From Cymbomonas tetramitiformis (taxonomy: Eukaryota; Chlorophyta; Pyramimonadophyceae; Pyramimonadales; Pyramimonadaceae): a stretch of 64,000 bases of DNA. This document shows, in pieces, positions 46,301-56,405 of the stretch. A program made the position numbers and the translations under genes. Location of the stretch: the NCBI GenBank assembly GCA_001247695.2, contig LGRX02027129.1, forward strand, positions 22,163-86,162, written 5' to 3'. Within the stretch, counting starts at the first letter, position 1, and the number at the start of each line of letters is the position of its first letter. The notes beneath the pieces are model-generated. The model saw only the letters and a program-made list of their open reading frames with translations, was not told the origin of the DNA and ran no database searches.

Positions 46301-49300
46301 TGAGTCCTCTGGGGGAGCCTGCCGTTTCTGTGGGTGAAGGACCGGGGATGGAGTTGACTGTTGGGGCGCCTGCTGCGGGGTTGGTGAGCTCGTTGGCACC
46401 TTCTCAGTGGGCGCCTCCGATGCGTCAGCTCGTGACGTAGGCGTTCGCGTCTTCGGTGACGCCAACTGCGGAGGCGCTGGGGTCGTAGAGGCCTTCCCAG
46501 CGCGTGACATACTCCTCGTTATCCTTATCTGGGGTGGGGCTCTATCAGGGGGTTTGTGTGGAGCTTCTACCGGCTTCGCGCTATCAGCTGCAGGCCAGGC
46601 AGGCATGTCGAAGTCGAGGTGATCCTCCTCCATTCCCTTATAGAGCTTCGGGTTAACGAGAGCGATGGTCTCCCCCATGTCCATGGCCTGTTCCGCCACG
46701 GAGAGGGTCTCCACTGCTGAGAGCCAACAGTCAACAGTCTGGGCCCAGTGGGGATGAGCTGCGGGTGGTGAGCTGGAGAAGTATTCAGACTCCAGCGTTG
46801 CCAGGGGGTCTTTCGGTAGATCTGAGGTGGGGTCGATCACCCCTGCCTCCTTCAACCCCTCACGCACGTCCTTGTCTTTGAAGTCGGGTCTTCTGGACAG
46901 GGCGTCCGGTACCAGCAGCAGCGCTCCTTTGATGTACTCCATTCTCGGGACTCCCACCTCCACCAGATCCATGTACCAGCGTGCCTGTCTGCGGCTAAGC
47001 TCCCTGCCAGGTTCCATCAGCCATTCAAGGGGGCGGTGATCACCCTGGATGCGGAAGTTGGTGAAGATGAGGTAATGCCGCCAGGTAACGGTGGTACAGT
47101 GGTGTAGAGCACCTAGCTCACGCTCGCCGGTGTGATAATTCTGCTCGGCGGCTGAGAACTGGCGGCTCTCGTATGCTATCACGCGCAGTCCAAGACCATC
47201 TCCATTGTCTTGCATCGGTACTCCCCCAAGAGCGATGCCGCTAGCATCCGTCTGCACCACGAAAGGTGCTGTGCCGTCTGCGGCACCCTTAATGTTGGGC
47301 AAGGCGAGCACTGGCGCTGAGGTGAGGGCCTTCTTCAGCTCCTCGAAGGCCCACTGCTGCATGGGACCCCACTCCCAGGGTACGTCCGACTTGGTCAACC
47401 GGGTGAGGGGCTGAGCGATCTCGGAGAAGCAGTGGATGAACCTGCGGTAATACCCCGCCAGGCCCAAGAACTGCCTGACGTGGGTAACCGTTTCCAGCTC
47501 GGGCCAGTCCCTCACTGCAGCCACCTTGTCGTGTTGGGGTCTGCAGCCATCTGCGGAGATACAGTGGCCAAGGAACCGCAAGGATTTCTTCAACAGTTGG
47601 CACTTGGACCTCTTGAGGAAGACGCCCTTCTCCCTGCATGTCAGGAGCAGTTGCTTGACGTGCTCGTAGTGCTCTGCAGCGGTGTTGCTGAAGACGACCA
47701 CATCATCGATGAAGATCCGGACAAATGGGAGATGGCCCAAGGCCCGCTGCATCCGTCGCTGGTACTGAGACGGTGAATTCTGCAGCCCCTGCGGCATGAC
47801 CAACCACTCATATGACCCCATCTGGGTGGTGAAGGCGGTCTTCTCGACATCTCCTGGTGCCATCGGTACTTGCCAGAAGCCATCCACCGCGTCGAACGAA
47901 GAGAAGAACTTCGCACCCTGCATCTCGTCGAACATCATCTGGATGTCTGGGAGAGGATACTTGTCCTTAACTGTCTGGCGGTTGAGGAGCCGGTAATCGA
48001 TCACCAGTCGCAGCTCCTTGGGGTTCCCCGGTTTGGGGACCATCAGACAGGGAGCTGCATAAGGGCTGGAAGAGGGTCGGATGTAGCCCTTGGACATCAG
48101 AGTCTCCACGCGTTCTCGAAGTTGGCGGAGTTCCTCTGCGGACTTCTTGTAGATGCGCTGGCAGGGAGGCCCCTTCTTGCTCAGCTCAGGGTCCAGGTTA
48201 ATGTTGGCTTCATCTTGGGGGTCATGTCTGAGTCCATCGATGTTCGGTAGGGCAGTCGTCATCTCCTTTTTGTACTCCTCACCCCAGAAGTCCTGAAACT
48301 TGAGGGTCCACTCAGGGCTCACTTCTGCATCTTCAGTATCCGCAGCGGGTTCGGCGTTCTCAGAGTCGATAGCCGTGGCTGCAAAGGCAGAAGCAGTATC
48401 GTCGGGGGACTTCTCGGCCACCATGAGCCAGGCGGGCTGTATCTCCGGGTCGTCATTGCCGCGTAGCTTCTGCGTCTCCGCGTACACCAGGTACTTCTTC
48501 AGCTGGGCAGGGGTTAGGAACACCTCATCCACCAATCCCGCGCAGGCCGTGCCCTTCGGAGACCTGTCCCCAGATGCTTTCCCAGGAGAACAGCCTGTGA
48601 TGGTGACGCGATCCCCAATCTTACCACTGCGGGACTTCCTGAGGAAGGAGACGGAGCCATTCCCTTCATAGCCCAGAGTGACAGGAGAGTGACTGCGCAG
48701 CCACCTTCCGCCGAGGATAACATCCACCTGTATGCCCAGTGGTAGGATCCGGAGGGCAAGGGCGTTCTCCGTATAGGTGCCCGTGGTGGTGTGCGTGTTA
48801 AACTTGGCGTACGCGGTGGCGCCAGTGATCTTCACAGATCCATCCGCCAGGGTGACTCGCATCTCGGAGCCGGCTCGTGTCGTGAGGCCACATCGCTTAG
48901 CGCTCTGCTCCGAGATGAAGTTGTCAGAGGCCCCCGAGTCGATCAGCACCTTGACCGTGTGCCCTCTGAGGGTTGCGTAGAATACCAGCAGTAGCGGTCC
49001 TTCTTCGTCATGTGCCGCTGCAAGGGTACCCTCGATGTCGGTCTTCCACTGAACTCCCCCATCTGTGCGTATGCTTTTGCACTTGAGGTTGGGGAGGAGG
49101 TTGTCCGAGGCCTCGCGGCATTCTTCCAACGTTTGCCTACACGCGGCGTAGAACTCCTCATCCAGCAAATCAACATCTTCAGTCGGATGACTGACGAGGT
49201 TGTCTACACTCGCCGTCAGCAGGGTGCCCGCTGAGGTGCATTCGCTCGAGGTGGGGCTGACATGAGTGGTGTCGCTGGTGGTAGGGCTCACATGGGTGGT

Positions 49301-49645
49301 GTCACTGGTAGTAGGGCTCACATGAGTAGTGCCACTGGTGGTAGGGCTCACATGGGTAGTGCCGCTTACTGTGGGGCTCACGTGGGTAGTGCCGCTTGTT
49401 GTGGGGCTCGCATGGGTAGCGACACTATTGATGAGACTGCCATGGGTGAGAGGATCCTCGTCATGCTGAGGGCTGCCAGTAGGGGAGTTGTGGGCGAGTT
49501 GGTGGGAGCTCTGGTGGTCAGTTCTCGCCTCAGGGGTCCCAGCTGCTGCCATCTGCTGGGTGAAGCAGAGCGAATTGACCGAGGACTCCTCTTCCATCAC
49601 CTCAGTGGCTACTGCCCGGTGGTATGGTACTGTCACAAGTACCAA
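43310..49645 (-). CDS. Ty3 pol polyprotein with Dam-like and cytosine-5 DNA methyltransferase domains
   Basis: An uninterrupted 2111-codon frame. The first ~13 codons lie in an inserted repeat; Met17 (49597) is the first Met outside it. In order: aspartic protease (LIDSGASDN, ~237), reverse transcriptase (FIDDVVVF, ~645), RNase H (QTDASG, ~800), then a domain at ~1105-1250 resembling phage-type Dam N6-adenine methyltransferases: FDVDACCDF, WRGLRVW and catalytic NPPY at 1170-1173. Next is integrase (zinc site ~1370-1410, SDRDPRF ~1500, DGQAEHSNRVIED ~1535) and a chromodomain (~1765-1815). From ~1895 there is a C5 cytosine methyltransferase: motif I LFSGTGS, motif IV SPPC with Cys1962, motif VI ENPRG. 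The conserved YCMYG...KPT...WTN block and a motif-X-like VPALLLRQL lie in another frame, so a one-base shift at about 43570 breaks this domain. The roles (re-methylating new copies or self-modification) are inferred. Confidence 0.9.
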   Translation of the reverse strand: MVLVTVPYHRAVATEVMEEESSVNSLCFTQQMAAAGTPEARTDHQSSHQLAHNSPTGSPQHDEDPLTHGSLINSVATHASPTTSGTTHVSPTVSGTTHVSPTTSGTTHVSPTTSDTTHVSPTTSDTTHVSPTSSECTSAGTLLTASVDNLVSHPTEDVDLLDEEFYAACRQTLEECREASDNLLPNLKCKSIRTDGGVQWKTDIEGTLAAAHDEEGPLLLVFYATLRGHTVKVLIDSGASDNFISEQSAKRCGLTTRAGSEMRVTLADGSVKITGATAYAKFNTHTTTGTYTENALALRILPLGIQVDVILGGRWLRSHSPVTLGYEGNGSVSFLRKSRSGKIGDRVTITGCSPGKASGDRSPKGTACAGLVDEVFLTPAQLKKYLVYAETQKLRGNDDPEIQPAWLMVAEKSPDDTASAFAATAIDSENAEPAADTEDAEVSPEWTLKFQDFWGEEYKKEMTTALPNIDGLRHDPQDEANINLDPELSKKGPPCQRIYKKSAEELRQLRERVETLMSKGYIRPSSSPYAAPCLMVPKPGNPKELRLVIDYRLLNRQTVKDKYPLPDIQMMFDEMQGAKFFSSFDAVDGFWQVPMAPGDVEKTAFTTQMGSYEWLVMPQGLQNSPSQYQRRMQRALGHLPFVRIFIDDVVVFSNTAAEHYEHVKQLLLTCREKGVFLKRSKCQLLKKSLRFLGHCISADGCRPQHDKVAAVRDWPELETVTHVRQFLGLAGYYRRFIHCFSEIAQPLTRLTKSDVPWEWGPMQQWAFEELKKALTSAPVLALPNIKGAADGTAPFVVQTDASGIALGGVPMQDNGDGLGLRVIAYESRQFSAAEQNYHTGERELGALHHCTTVTWRHYLIFTNFRIQGDHRPLEWLMEPGRELSRRQARWYMDLVEVGVPRMEYIKGALLLVPDALSRRPDFKDKDVREGLKEAGVIDPTSDLPKDPLATLESEYFSSSPPAAHPHWAQTVDCWLSAVETLSVAEQAMDMGETIALVNPKLYKGMEEDHLDFDMPAWPAADSAKPVEAPHKPPDRAPPQIRITRSMSRAGKASTTPAPPQLASPKTRTPTSRADASEAPTEKVPTSSPTPQQAPQQSTPSPVLHPQKRQAPPEDSQNWRVRAEYSSKYAEKFGPFDVDACCDFGGRNRQADRFWTDCLSEKWRGLRVWCNPPYNSKCITVEAILNKYIAEWKADPENTSAVFVLPDHQSKLPAWRKLFRKANMQIVEVIPTHDDKGEPNQFFENPDGRAFDLRWPVLIVHAPPAKPQPARVRHPRTAPAVIRTGEAADFRDAASQQSDSKFLRALKAEYTREGTLRSLREKVKAAPHQCLQDFRLVGEVVWRTAAGRYQLVLGEDSPLREVVIRHAHESLSSGHTGRDKTLERVLRRFYWRGAAEDVGTWVASCAVCQSVRPRGTYPDGLLNPHSIPNRPWQDVAVDFVTGLPVSERGNDAFVAFTCKLTKMVHVVPMNFGDSSAAVVARIYFDSVWRLHGAPMKIVSDRDPRFQDAFWQELMRLMGVKVARTTPYNPRSDGQAEHSNRVIEDMLRSFVDANVEDWDLFTTNVEFAINDSRSESTGFTPFELVFGFSPLSQLDLFLEAAQSTAGRRTGGVGTAHEVAVKFSSQLRDARQRLELAQQRQREQFDRRHGQREYAVGDLVWIEAKHLTEKVMDRSICRKLTKRWHGPVPVTERFFSDVQMTMPEADRGAPVAYRLRLPPHWRIHDVFAQHRLKPYTSGQDAFAARDHLAVPEEVVVDGQKEAHVERILARRVRSVRGKEVEEWKVRWTGYSKAHDQWRTRDKLERGSPLQQLREFEQARLHMEAQVRDEATRRREQRGRHSAQAGMTLAHLITNPCDELDQLEQMEDDIPLPWEHQERVEDGSLALVTELLAIQAKTTRTPRILVLFSGTGSVEREFLNCFPSASVVTLDSGHIWQPTHVCDILQWDYKQYPPGFFDVVWASPPCRQYSQARTTGGPPDLPQADKIVRRALQIIDYLEPKHWFMENPRGRFPNALRLRPMMRQLPSSAGVYLLHVRYAVHETHLHMDELSTTLAPATLYYFNTVCVQMGNRCSSRDCSAWTSPAADWSRSICECISRASTPATTTFPTFTPPRH

Positions 49646-50692
49646 AATGTATGCTTTATTATGGGCACTAGATGGGGTGTATGAGTCCCATGAAGGTTTT
49701 GAAAAATCATTTAGGACCCTTTTGAATTGTTATTGATGCTGAAATGTACTCTCGTGAACTTTAGGTATGTGTATGTGCGGTGTGCTTTTGGGGGGTGTAA
49801 CGCCATAAAATTAATTAAAATTTCTGGTACTGTCACAAGTACCAAGCGCGCGGTGACTTAAAAGGGCACGCTATGTGGCCACGAGGTGGCATGCATAATG
49901 TCAAATTTCATTATTGAGATGTATCCTAAGTGGTCGTCATGCGTTGTGCCATTTGAACGTCTTTAACGCCAGTATTGGGATTCGATAACACCCAAGGGTG
50001 TGACAAAATGGCCTCTCAGCATTTTTTGCAGTAATATCGGGAGCGGTTTCGTACTTAAGTTCCATGTGTAGAGTGCAAGTACGGCAACTTCCGTCATGCA
50101 TGTAAAGGTCTTGAAAAATCGATATATGGGTTTACTTTTGATGTCATAAACGCTGGTGAGGCGATCCGACGTTATAATATACTTATTTCGTAGCTTTAGT
50201 GCCACGACTAGGCTCCAAAATCGACGATAGCCCTCATACTCAAGGAATCTTGAGTTGGGCCATTTGGTGGAGATGGGATGTTTAGCATGTCGCAGTTTCA
50301 GCGACGGGCAGTATGCCAACTGCCCCATGCTCACATCCATCATTGGCCATGTTATACAGCTTCAATTTGAGCCATCGCTGGGTTGAATAGAATCCCAAGT
50401 CTGTTCAAAAAAAAATCCGAAAGTAGCGCCATGATTTCGAAGACAAGTGAGACACCATTGTGCAACACAAAACTCCACCTTGTTGGCAATATGCATCCAC
50501 TGGGAGGGCTACACGTAACCTATGGACCAATGGGGCATAATACAACTCAGTTTGGGTCGTTAAGGTAATGTTATATCATGGATATCACCATCAGGATGGA
50601 GGAGGACATCAAAAAAAATTCTAGCGTTTTGGTACTTGTGATAGTACCAGATTCGATTCTGGTACTATGACTAGTACCACCGGGCAGTAGCC
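49607..50692. mobile_element. Inverted-repeat insertion between linker frame and pol
   Basis: Ends are inverted copies of GGCTACTGCCCGGTGGTA, followed inward by the self-complementary ggtactgtcacaagtacc, which recurs near 49826 and 50630-50670. No transposase frame is seen. I found no convincing target duplication. The surrounding sequence shows a direct repeat (coding SLCFTQQM) on both sides, so the region could also be a rearrangement. Confidence 0.5.
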
Positions 50693-52259
50693 ATCAGGGT
50701 CTTCAGCGATGGGGTGGCTGTCGAGACAGGGCGGCGCTTCATCTGCTTCATGCGTTCTGACGGTGGTCATCTGCTGGGTGAAGCAAAGCGAACTGGGTGT
50801 GGAGGTCTCCTCTGCCTCTGAGCAGTAGGATGAACCTTCGGGGTTTCCTCCCGGAGTGGCCGGCGCGTTATCATGGTGCGAAGGTGTAGTCTCTGTTGTG
50901 GGCTCGGTCAGCGAGGATGATGGAGGGGATGCTCCCAAGGGGCTGGGACCCAGCTTCCTCATCTTGTACTGGTGTACTGCGTGCAGACTGCACCAGGCGC
51001 CAGGTAGACCCACATCTCCCGCTGTCCCAGGTATCGTGCCCACTTCAGTGTCCAGGGTGCAGAGGGATGTCGAAGACCTCGCTGCTGCTCTTCGTGCTCC
51101 CTCATTTTCCCACAGCCTGCTACCTGGGGAAGAGTCTGGACTCGAAGTGGCGATTGCCTTTTGCTGCTCGGCGGGCGACAGCTCTCTCCAAGCCGCGTAG
51201 AGGTCGTGGGAGCTGGCGTTAGAGGGTTCGGGGACTTGCTGGCGACCGTCGTGTGAGAGGAGGTGCCACAATGCTATGCGCTGATGGCCCTCCTTGCGAT
51301 CTTGAGGTTCGCGGGCAATGCGTATCCTCTCTGCCAGCTGGTTGGCGCGGTTCACGCGCTCCTTTGGCGATCGACTCCCAGAGTGTATGCGGCTGCGGAC
51401 GCGCTCCGACATTTTATCCACCAGGTCCTTGGCAGCCTCTGGGGATTTGCGCAGAGCTCTGCGGACCTTATGCATGGCGACCTCGAGGGGGAGGGAGTAC
51501 AGATCTCTCTTCCAGTGCCACGCAGTTAGCCTCTTCCGTGGGTCTGCGAGGTTGGACTGATAGATGGGCAGTGGTAGGACAACACGCGGTCGGGGGCGAA
51601 GATCGCAGGGCTCTCCGCGGTTGTTGCCCATAATGGGGGGTCTGTGCCGGGGGACTCGCCGTCCCCTCCGACCCTCGATCCTCGCTTGTGTATAAGCAGG
51701 GCCGTCATCAGGGAACATTGCTTACCCTGACGGGCCGGCCCGGGGCTGCTTGACGCCGCTCCGGGCCGCTCGCGGGCCGATGATGTGCCCACTTGCGGGC
51801 CGTCCATAATTTCGCACCGGCCATGTTTCGGCCAAAGAAAACAAGTACTTTCGATACTATTTTAACAATTCGCCATACTTAAATCCAAAATTTCGCGCCT
51901 GCGGCGGGCGATTTTAGTGTTCGGCCGATTTGGCCGATGGCTGGCCTATGATATTATCGCATCCGGGCCGATGGAGAAAAATAAAGCAATGTACTCTGGC
52001 CGTCATCAAGAGGTAGTGACGGCTCATCGAAGGGGGTGCTTCCTGCAAGAGGGTGGCTGGACAAGTCATCCCTCGGCGGCGATGGGGCACCAGCTGAGCG
52101 GTAGGTGCGTCGCAAGCGGGTCCCAGAGGTGAAGGCCACGCTCTTGGGATGGGGACGTTGGCCCCAAGGGTCTCTGCGTCCTCGGGCGCGTCGGGGTTCC
52201 ACTGGTTCTGACCGCTTCTCCAGGGCGGAGAGGGTCTGATCATCAGGGCAAGACCTCAC
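50621..52259 (-). pseudogene. Linker open frame between gag and pol, split by a hAT MITE
   Basis: The upstream part (about 52259-51999) encodes an Arg/Pro-rich segment ending SLPLDD. The downstream part (51708-50621) continues GPAYTQARIEGRRGRR in the same frame once the 51709-51998 MITE and one TSD copy are removed. Further on: a Lys/Arg-rich helical stretch (KSPEAAKDLVDKMSERVR), LSPAEQQKAI, and a Ser/Thr/Pro tail with SLCFTQQM that reappears at the pol N-terminus. No known domain. It may be part of a Gag-Pol readthrough. Confidence 0.5.
51709..51998. mobile_element. hAT-type MITE (290 bp)
   Basis: Terminal inverted repeats CAGGGAACATTGCTT / CAGAGTACATTGCTT with 8-bp duplication GCCGTCAT at 51701-51708 and 51999-52006. 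The interior is rich in gggccg motifs and has 'catacttaaa...gcgcctgcggcgggcRatttt', shared with 60680-60880, so it is a repeated family. Confidence 0.88.
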
Positions 52260-52951
52260 TTCCTCGAAGGGCAGGGTCTGGGGCTGGCCGCCGGCCAGTC
52301 ATTCATCGCTCTCCACCGGGGGGAGGCCGTCACCCTCCACAAGCTCGATGCCCGCAAGGGCCGCCAGGGTCTGGTAGCTCTGCTCGTCCTCACAGGTAGC
52401 AAGAGCCAAGACCTCCTCGGAGAACTCCTCTGGGACGCCATCCACCGAGGAGATGTCCTCCTGCTGCTCGATGGCCCAAACGACGGCGGCTACAAACCCA
52501 GGGGAGTTCGCCAGTCGAGCGGGTGCATTGGCCCTCCACTCCTTGAGTTTAGCCTCGTCCGTACAGTTACGGACGATGTGCTCCGCAGAGCCGCAGGCGA
52601 AGCACCGGCGGACTTTCGGAGCGTCGGGGCGGGAGAGGCCAGGTGGTGGTGGCAAAGGGGTCACTGCCGCGGCGACGGTGGTGGCAGGCCCATTCTCCAG
52701 CATGGCAAGAGCTGGGCGGCTCGAAGAGGGGGTACGCCTGTAGAAGGGGGTGCGAGGTGGTGGGTTAGCGAAGGAAACAGCACGGGGAGGACGGTCTTGA
52801 GAGCGCCTCTGAGCCGCCTCCGTGTCAATGTCACTCTCCACCTCCTCAGCAACTTCCCGAATCTTCAACAAGGCGTTGTGGGTGCCTGGGATGTCGTCAG
52901 CGACGGCCTTCCTCTCCCACTCTTCTGGTTTGGAGACATCCAAGTGGATGG

Positions 52952-53562
52952 CAGGGCTCTTCATGAATAGGATTAGTAATCATGATTTTTGATTTGATTA
53001 GGCCTTATTTCCTATTAATCAAGTCACGATTTGGACCCCTACCGTACTAATCAAGTCATGATTTGGGCCCTTTCCTATAAATCAAGTCATGATTTCGTCG
53101 CGAGCCTATAAATCATGACTTGATTCGAAACGTGATTACTATGCACGATTTTCCCGCGCCACCCGACCGATCTCGCCCGACGGACTGACGCAGTTCCGGT
53201 TCTAGCCATCTATTCGTTGCGTCAGGTCTGTTCGACAGCCCACAATTTATTCCGGAGATGAAAAGCCTCCCACGTGCTTGCGCGCGGCCTATCGCGGGAA
53301 ATGAATGCAATGTGAATTGAACTTAAAACGTTCACCAATATGGGTACTAATCACACTAGTAATCATGATTTTTGATTTGATTACGCCTTATTTCCTAAAA
53401 ATCAAGTCATGATTTGGACCAACTCCGTACTAATCAAGTCATGAGTTGGACGATCGCGGTACTAGTCAAGTCATGATTCGGACCTTCGCCGTACTAATCA
53501 AATTATGATTTAAGCATTTTAAAACTAATCAAATCTAATCAAAGTATTCATGAAGAGCCCTG
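52952..53562. mobile_element. hAT-type MITE (611 bp)
   Basis: Terminal inverted repeats CAGGGCTCTTCATGAATA and exact inverse, with 8-bp duplication GTGGATGG at 52944-52951 and 53563-53570. Interior is non-coding, with many copies of aatcaagtcatgatttggac in both orientations. Confidence 0.93.
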
Positions 53563-55849
53563 GTGGATGGCTCTCAGGCGCCGCATCACCTTGGGTGCAT
53601 ATTTCAGCCCTCTGCGGTACGTAGAGAGCATCGACAGGTTGGTCATCTCCACGCAATTGGGGACTCTGCCGGCCAGGAAGTTGACGGAGGCCATGCGGGT
53701 CTCCAGTCGCGAGAAATACTCCGCCGCGGTCTCGTTCACCGCCTGCTTCAGGGCAATGGCCTCGCCGTGTGCGTTCTCCAGGTAGGCCTGCGTCAAGAGC
53801 ACACCGCCAGATCGCTGAAGAACACGTCCAGCTCCCCGTAGCGTTGGTGCCAAGCTTGCTCGGACCCAAAGGTCCCCGCCGCGCGCTCCAAGAACTTTCT
53901 CTGCTGGTCTTGAAGAGTGTACTCCTTGAAGCTCCAAAGAAGACTTGACACACTCGCCTGGTACGCTGATACTGACGGCGTACAACTGGGAGTGGTCAGT
54001 GCTTCGATCACGATGGCCTCCTGGAATACCTTCCGCACCATGTTGGAGTAGTGCTCCAACTGCGTCAGGAGGCCCTCCTTGTCGGCCGATTTTGTGTCGG
54101 ACGCGGAGCGGGGGAACCTGGTGACGCTCTTGACCAGCTTTAGCACCATCTCTTTGGTCTTGTGCTCCAGGCGGACCTCGTCTGGGGATGCTCGCAGGTT
54201 AGTGCCCTGCGGCAAACGGACGATGCCTGGAACAAAGGGGGTGGCGCTGGGAGAGAGCACGGGGTTCGCAGCGGCGGCAGAGTGAACGGGGTTCGCGGCA
54301 GCGGCAGAGTGAACGGGGTTTGCGGCGGCGGAGTGGGGGAAACGGGCTGGAGGTGGTGGTCCCGGGGCATGCGCGGGCGGAGGCGCAGGCGCGGGATTTG
54401 TGGGGACTGCGGTCGGAGTGGGCGGTAATGTAGGGGCTGATGGTGGTGCGGGGAGTGGAAGAGGTGTATGGAAGGGCAGGGGTGTGGATGGTTGTGCGGC
54501 CACCACGCTCATGCTCCGGTACCAATCGGAGTTGCTGACCTCCGACCACGCGGCGAGCCCGTCCTGATCGAAGTTCTGCATCTCCGACTCCCGCGCAGTA
54601 GCAGGGATCCACTCCCACACTGGCTGCCCCATGCTGGTAGACCGCACATTGGCCGCGGCTGGGTCCCCCATTGCCATATCCATGACCTCGCGGTCGACCA
54701 TGAGGACCCAGGTCTCCACACGAGGGTTGGTAAGGGGTAGGGGTGCATGGTGTAGCCGGCCTCCCATGCGCGCATATGCAGTCAGCGGCGCTCCCAGCAG
54801 GTGCATGATCCTGAACAAGATGGCGTCGCCCTGCACCCCAGCCCGGCGGCGTTCGTCCCATGGTAGGGAGACGGTTGCCGCGCCTCGCACCCCAGCTGAC
54901 TGGTGCACCCACAATGACCCACCATCGTGGGTGACGAAGAGGGCTCTGACCTCTGGGTACTGAGGGTAGGAGGGCTCTGGTGCGGGATCGTCAGGGGGAT
55001 CCTGAGGTGGATCACTAGGGGGGCCTGGTGGCGAGTCGCTTGGACTGGAGTCTCTGGGCTCTGAGTCGGGGTTGCCACCGCCGTGCACCACCGTCTCCAT
55101 CGACTGCCGCCGGCGGGCCACCATCATGTTATGGGGATTTGGCCGGCCCTGAGTGGGAGGTTCGGCGGGAGCGGTCTCAGCGGCGGTCTGAGGCACTGGA
55201 GGGGTTACGCTGGCGGCGGCGTCTGCCTCGTGTAGATGGTCCGCCGTCAGGCCCTGTGCGCTGCCCTGAGGGTCGCCTGGTGGGGAGGCTCCTGCCGATG
55301 CCGTCGCACCAGGCAGCGCGAGTCCTCTCGAGAGCACCGCGGAGATGTCCAGGGCCTGTACTGCCGCCAGGACTTCTCTGCGAATGTGTTCACTTCGGCT
55401 GCTCGCGTCCGAGTCGGAGCCGGACCTGTGGGCGGCCCTCCGCCTGCGCTCAGCCCGTGCCTGCGTGCTTCGGCTGCCTCTGGTCCCCGTGCTGGTGCGG
55501 CTGATGTCCGTACCGGAGTCGGGGTCAGAGTGATCAGGTGCGTGGCTTGGGCCTGGAAGATGTTTGCCATGTGTCGCAGGGCCCGAAGATGCCCTTCGGG
55601 AACGCCGACGCCGGCGAGTCTCTGAGGTTGTCGCCACCGCGGGAAGGTGACGCACCAAGAGCTGGGTACCGCCCAAGACGTTCTGCTGAACCCCGCTGTC
55701 AAGGGGTACCTGCAGAGGGTCCGGCAGGGCCGCGGCGCCGATGCTGATGAAGTGCTGCAGCGATGAGAGATCCGCGCCTGAGTCATGAAGCGCGGAGGTG
55801 GCTGGTGCCAGCTGATGGGGCTGCTGTGGTCGATGCTGCGGCTGTTGTG

Positions 55850-55858
55850 GCGGCTGCG

Positions 55859-55889
<31 letters not shown>

Positions 55890-56020
55890 CTGTTGCTGCT
55901 GTAACTGCTGCTGTAACTGCTGCTGCTGTAACTGCTGCTGCATCGGTTCCAGTGGCTGCTGCTGAAGCCACTGCTGTTGCTGCTGCTGGTACGCGAGCCA
56001 CTGCTGCTGCTGCTGTAGCT
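55850..56020. repeat. ctg/cag trinucleotide tract coding for Gln in gag
   Basis: Runs of ctg on the plus strand, read as Gln codons on the minus strand. The longest uninterrupted run is about 55862-55900. Confidence 0.85.
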
Positions 56021-56405
56021 GTTGTTGGAACGGTGTGGGATATGCGCCCACGGGGTGATGGGTTCCCAGTGTGAACGGCACTGGTGATACTCCCCCAGCG
56101 AGGGGCGCTGATTGGGGCAATACCCAATTGACGCCGTTCCATACAGCCTGTGCGGGGGTGCCATCCGGCATAGTATAAGGGCGGGGCACCGCTGTGTAGG
56201 GCATGGTGGTGCCTGGATGTGGAATGGGGTGAGCGGAAGCGTATGCGGTGGGCGATGGGAAGGTCATGGGAGAGAACAGAGTGTGGTGTAGCTGCTCTGC
56301 GCTGACACTCATGCTGGGAAATGCCTCTGATGTCTGCTGTGACATTCTGACTGCTGAGCTGGTTGAGTTCAAAGACTGGGTGTGGCAATAGCCACAGGTG
56401 AGCAA

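Larger units (their letters stand above)
52299..56405 (-). pseudogene. Ty3 gag with polyglutamine tract and zinc knuckle, split by a hAT MITE
   Basis: Part 1 (56405-53793) has a Gln-rich tract (plus-strand ctg repeats at 55850-56020), then Ser/Arg- and Pro-rich segments and the start of a capsid-like domain (WHQRYGELDVFFSDLA). A one-base shift near 53800 leads into the frame with YLENAHGEAIALKQAVNETA and YRRGLKYAPKVMRRLRAIH, the classic Ty3 Gag capsid pattern. The 611-bp hAT MITE interrupts after RAIH; removal with one GTGGATGG restores LDVSKPEEWERK. Part 3 (to 52299) contains the CCHC knuckle CFACGSAEHIVRNC and an acidic tail. The likely start is MSQQTSEAF (about 56345). The frameshift means intact Gag is not made from this copy unless it is a programmed shift. 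Confidence 0.8.

Noticed and set aside
55763..56074. Alanine-repeat protein on the plus strand
   Set aside because: Antisense reading of the cag/ctg tract that codes for Gln in gag.
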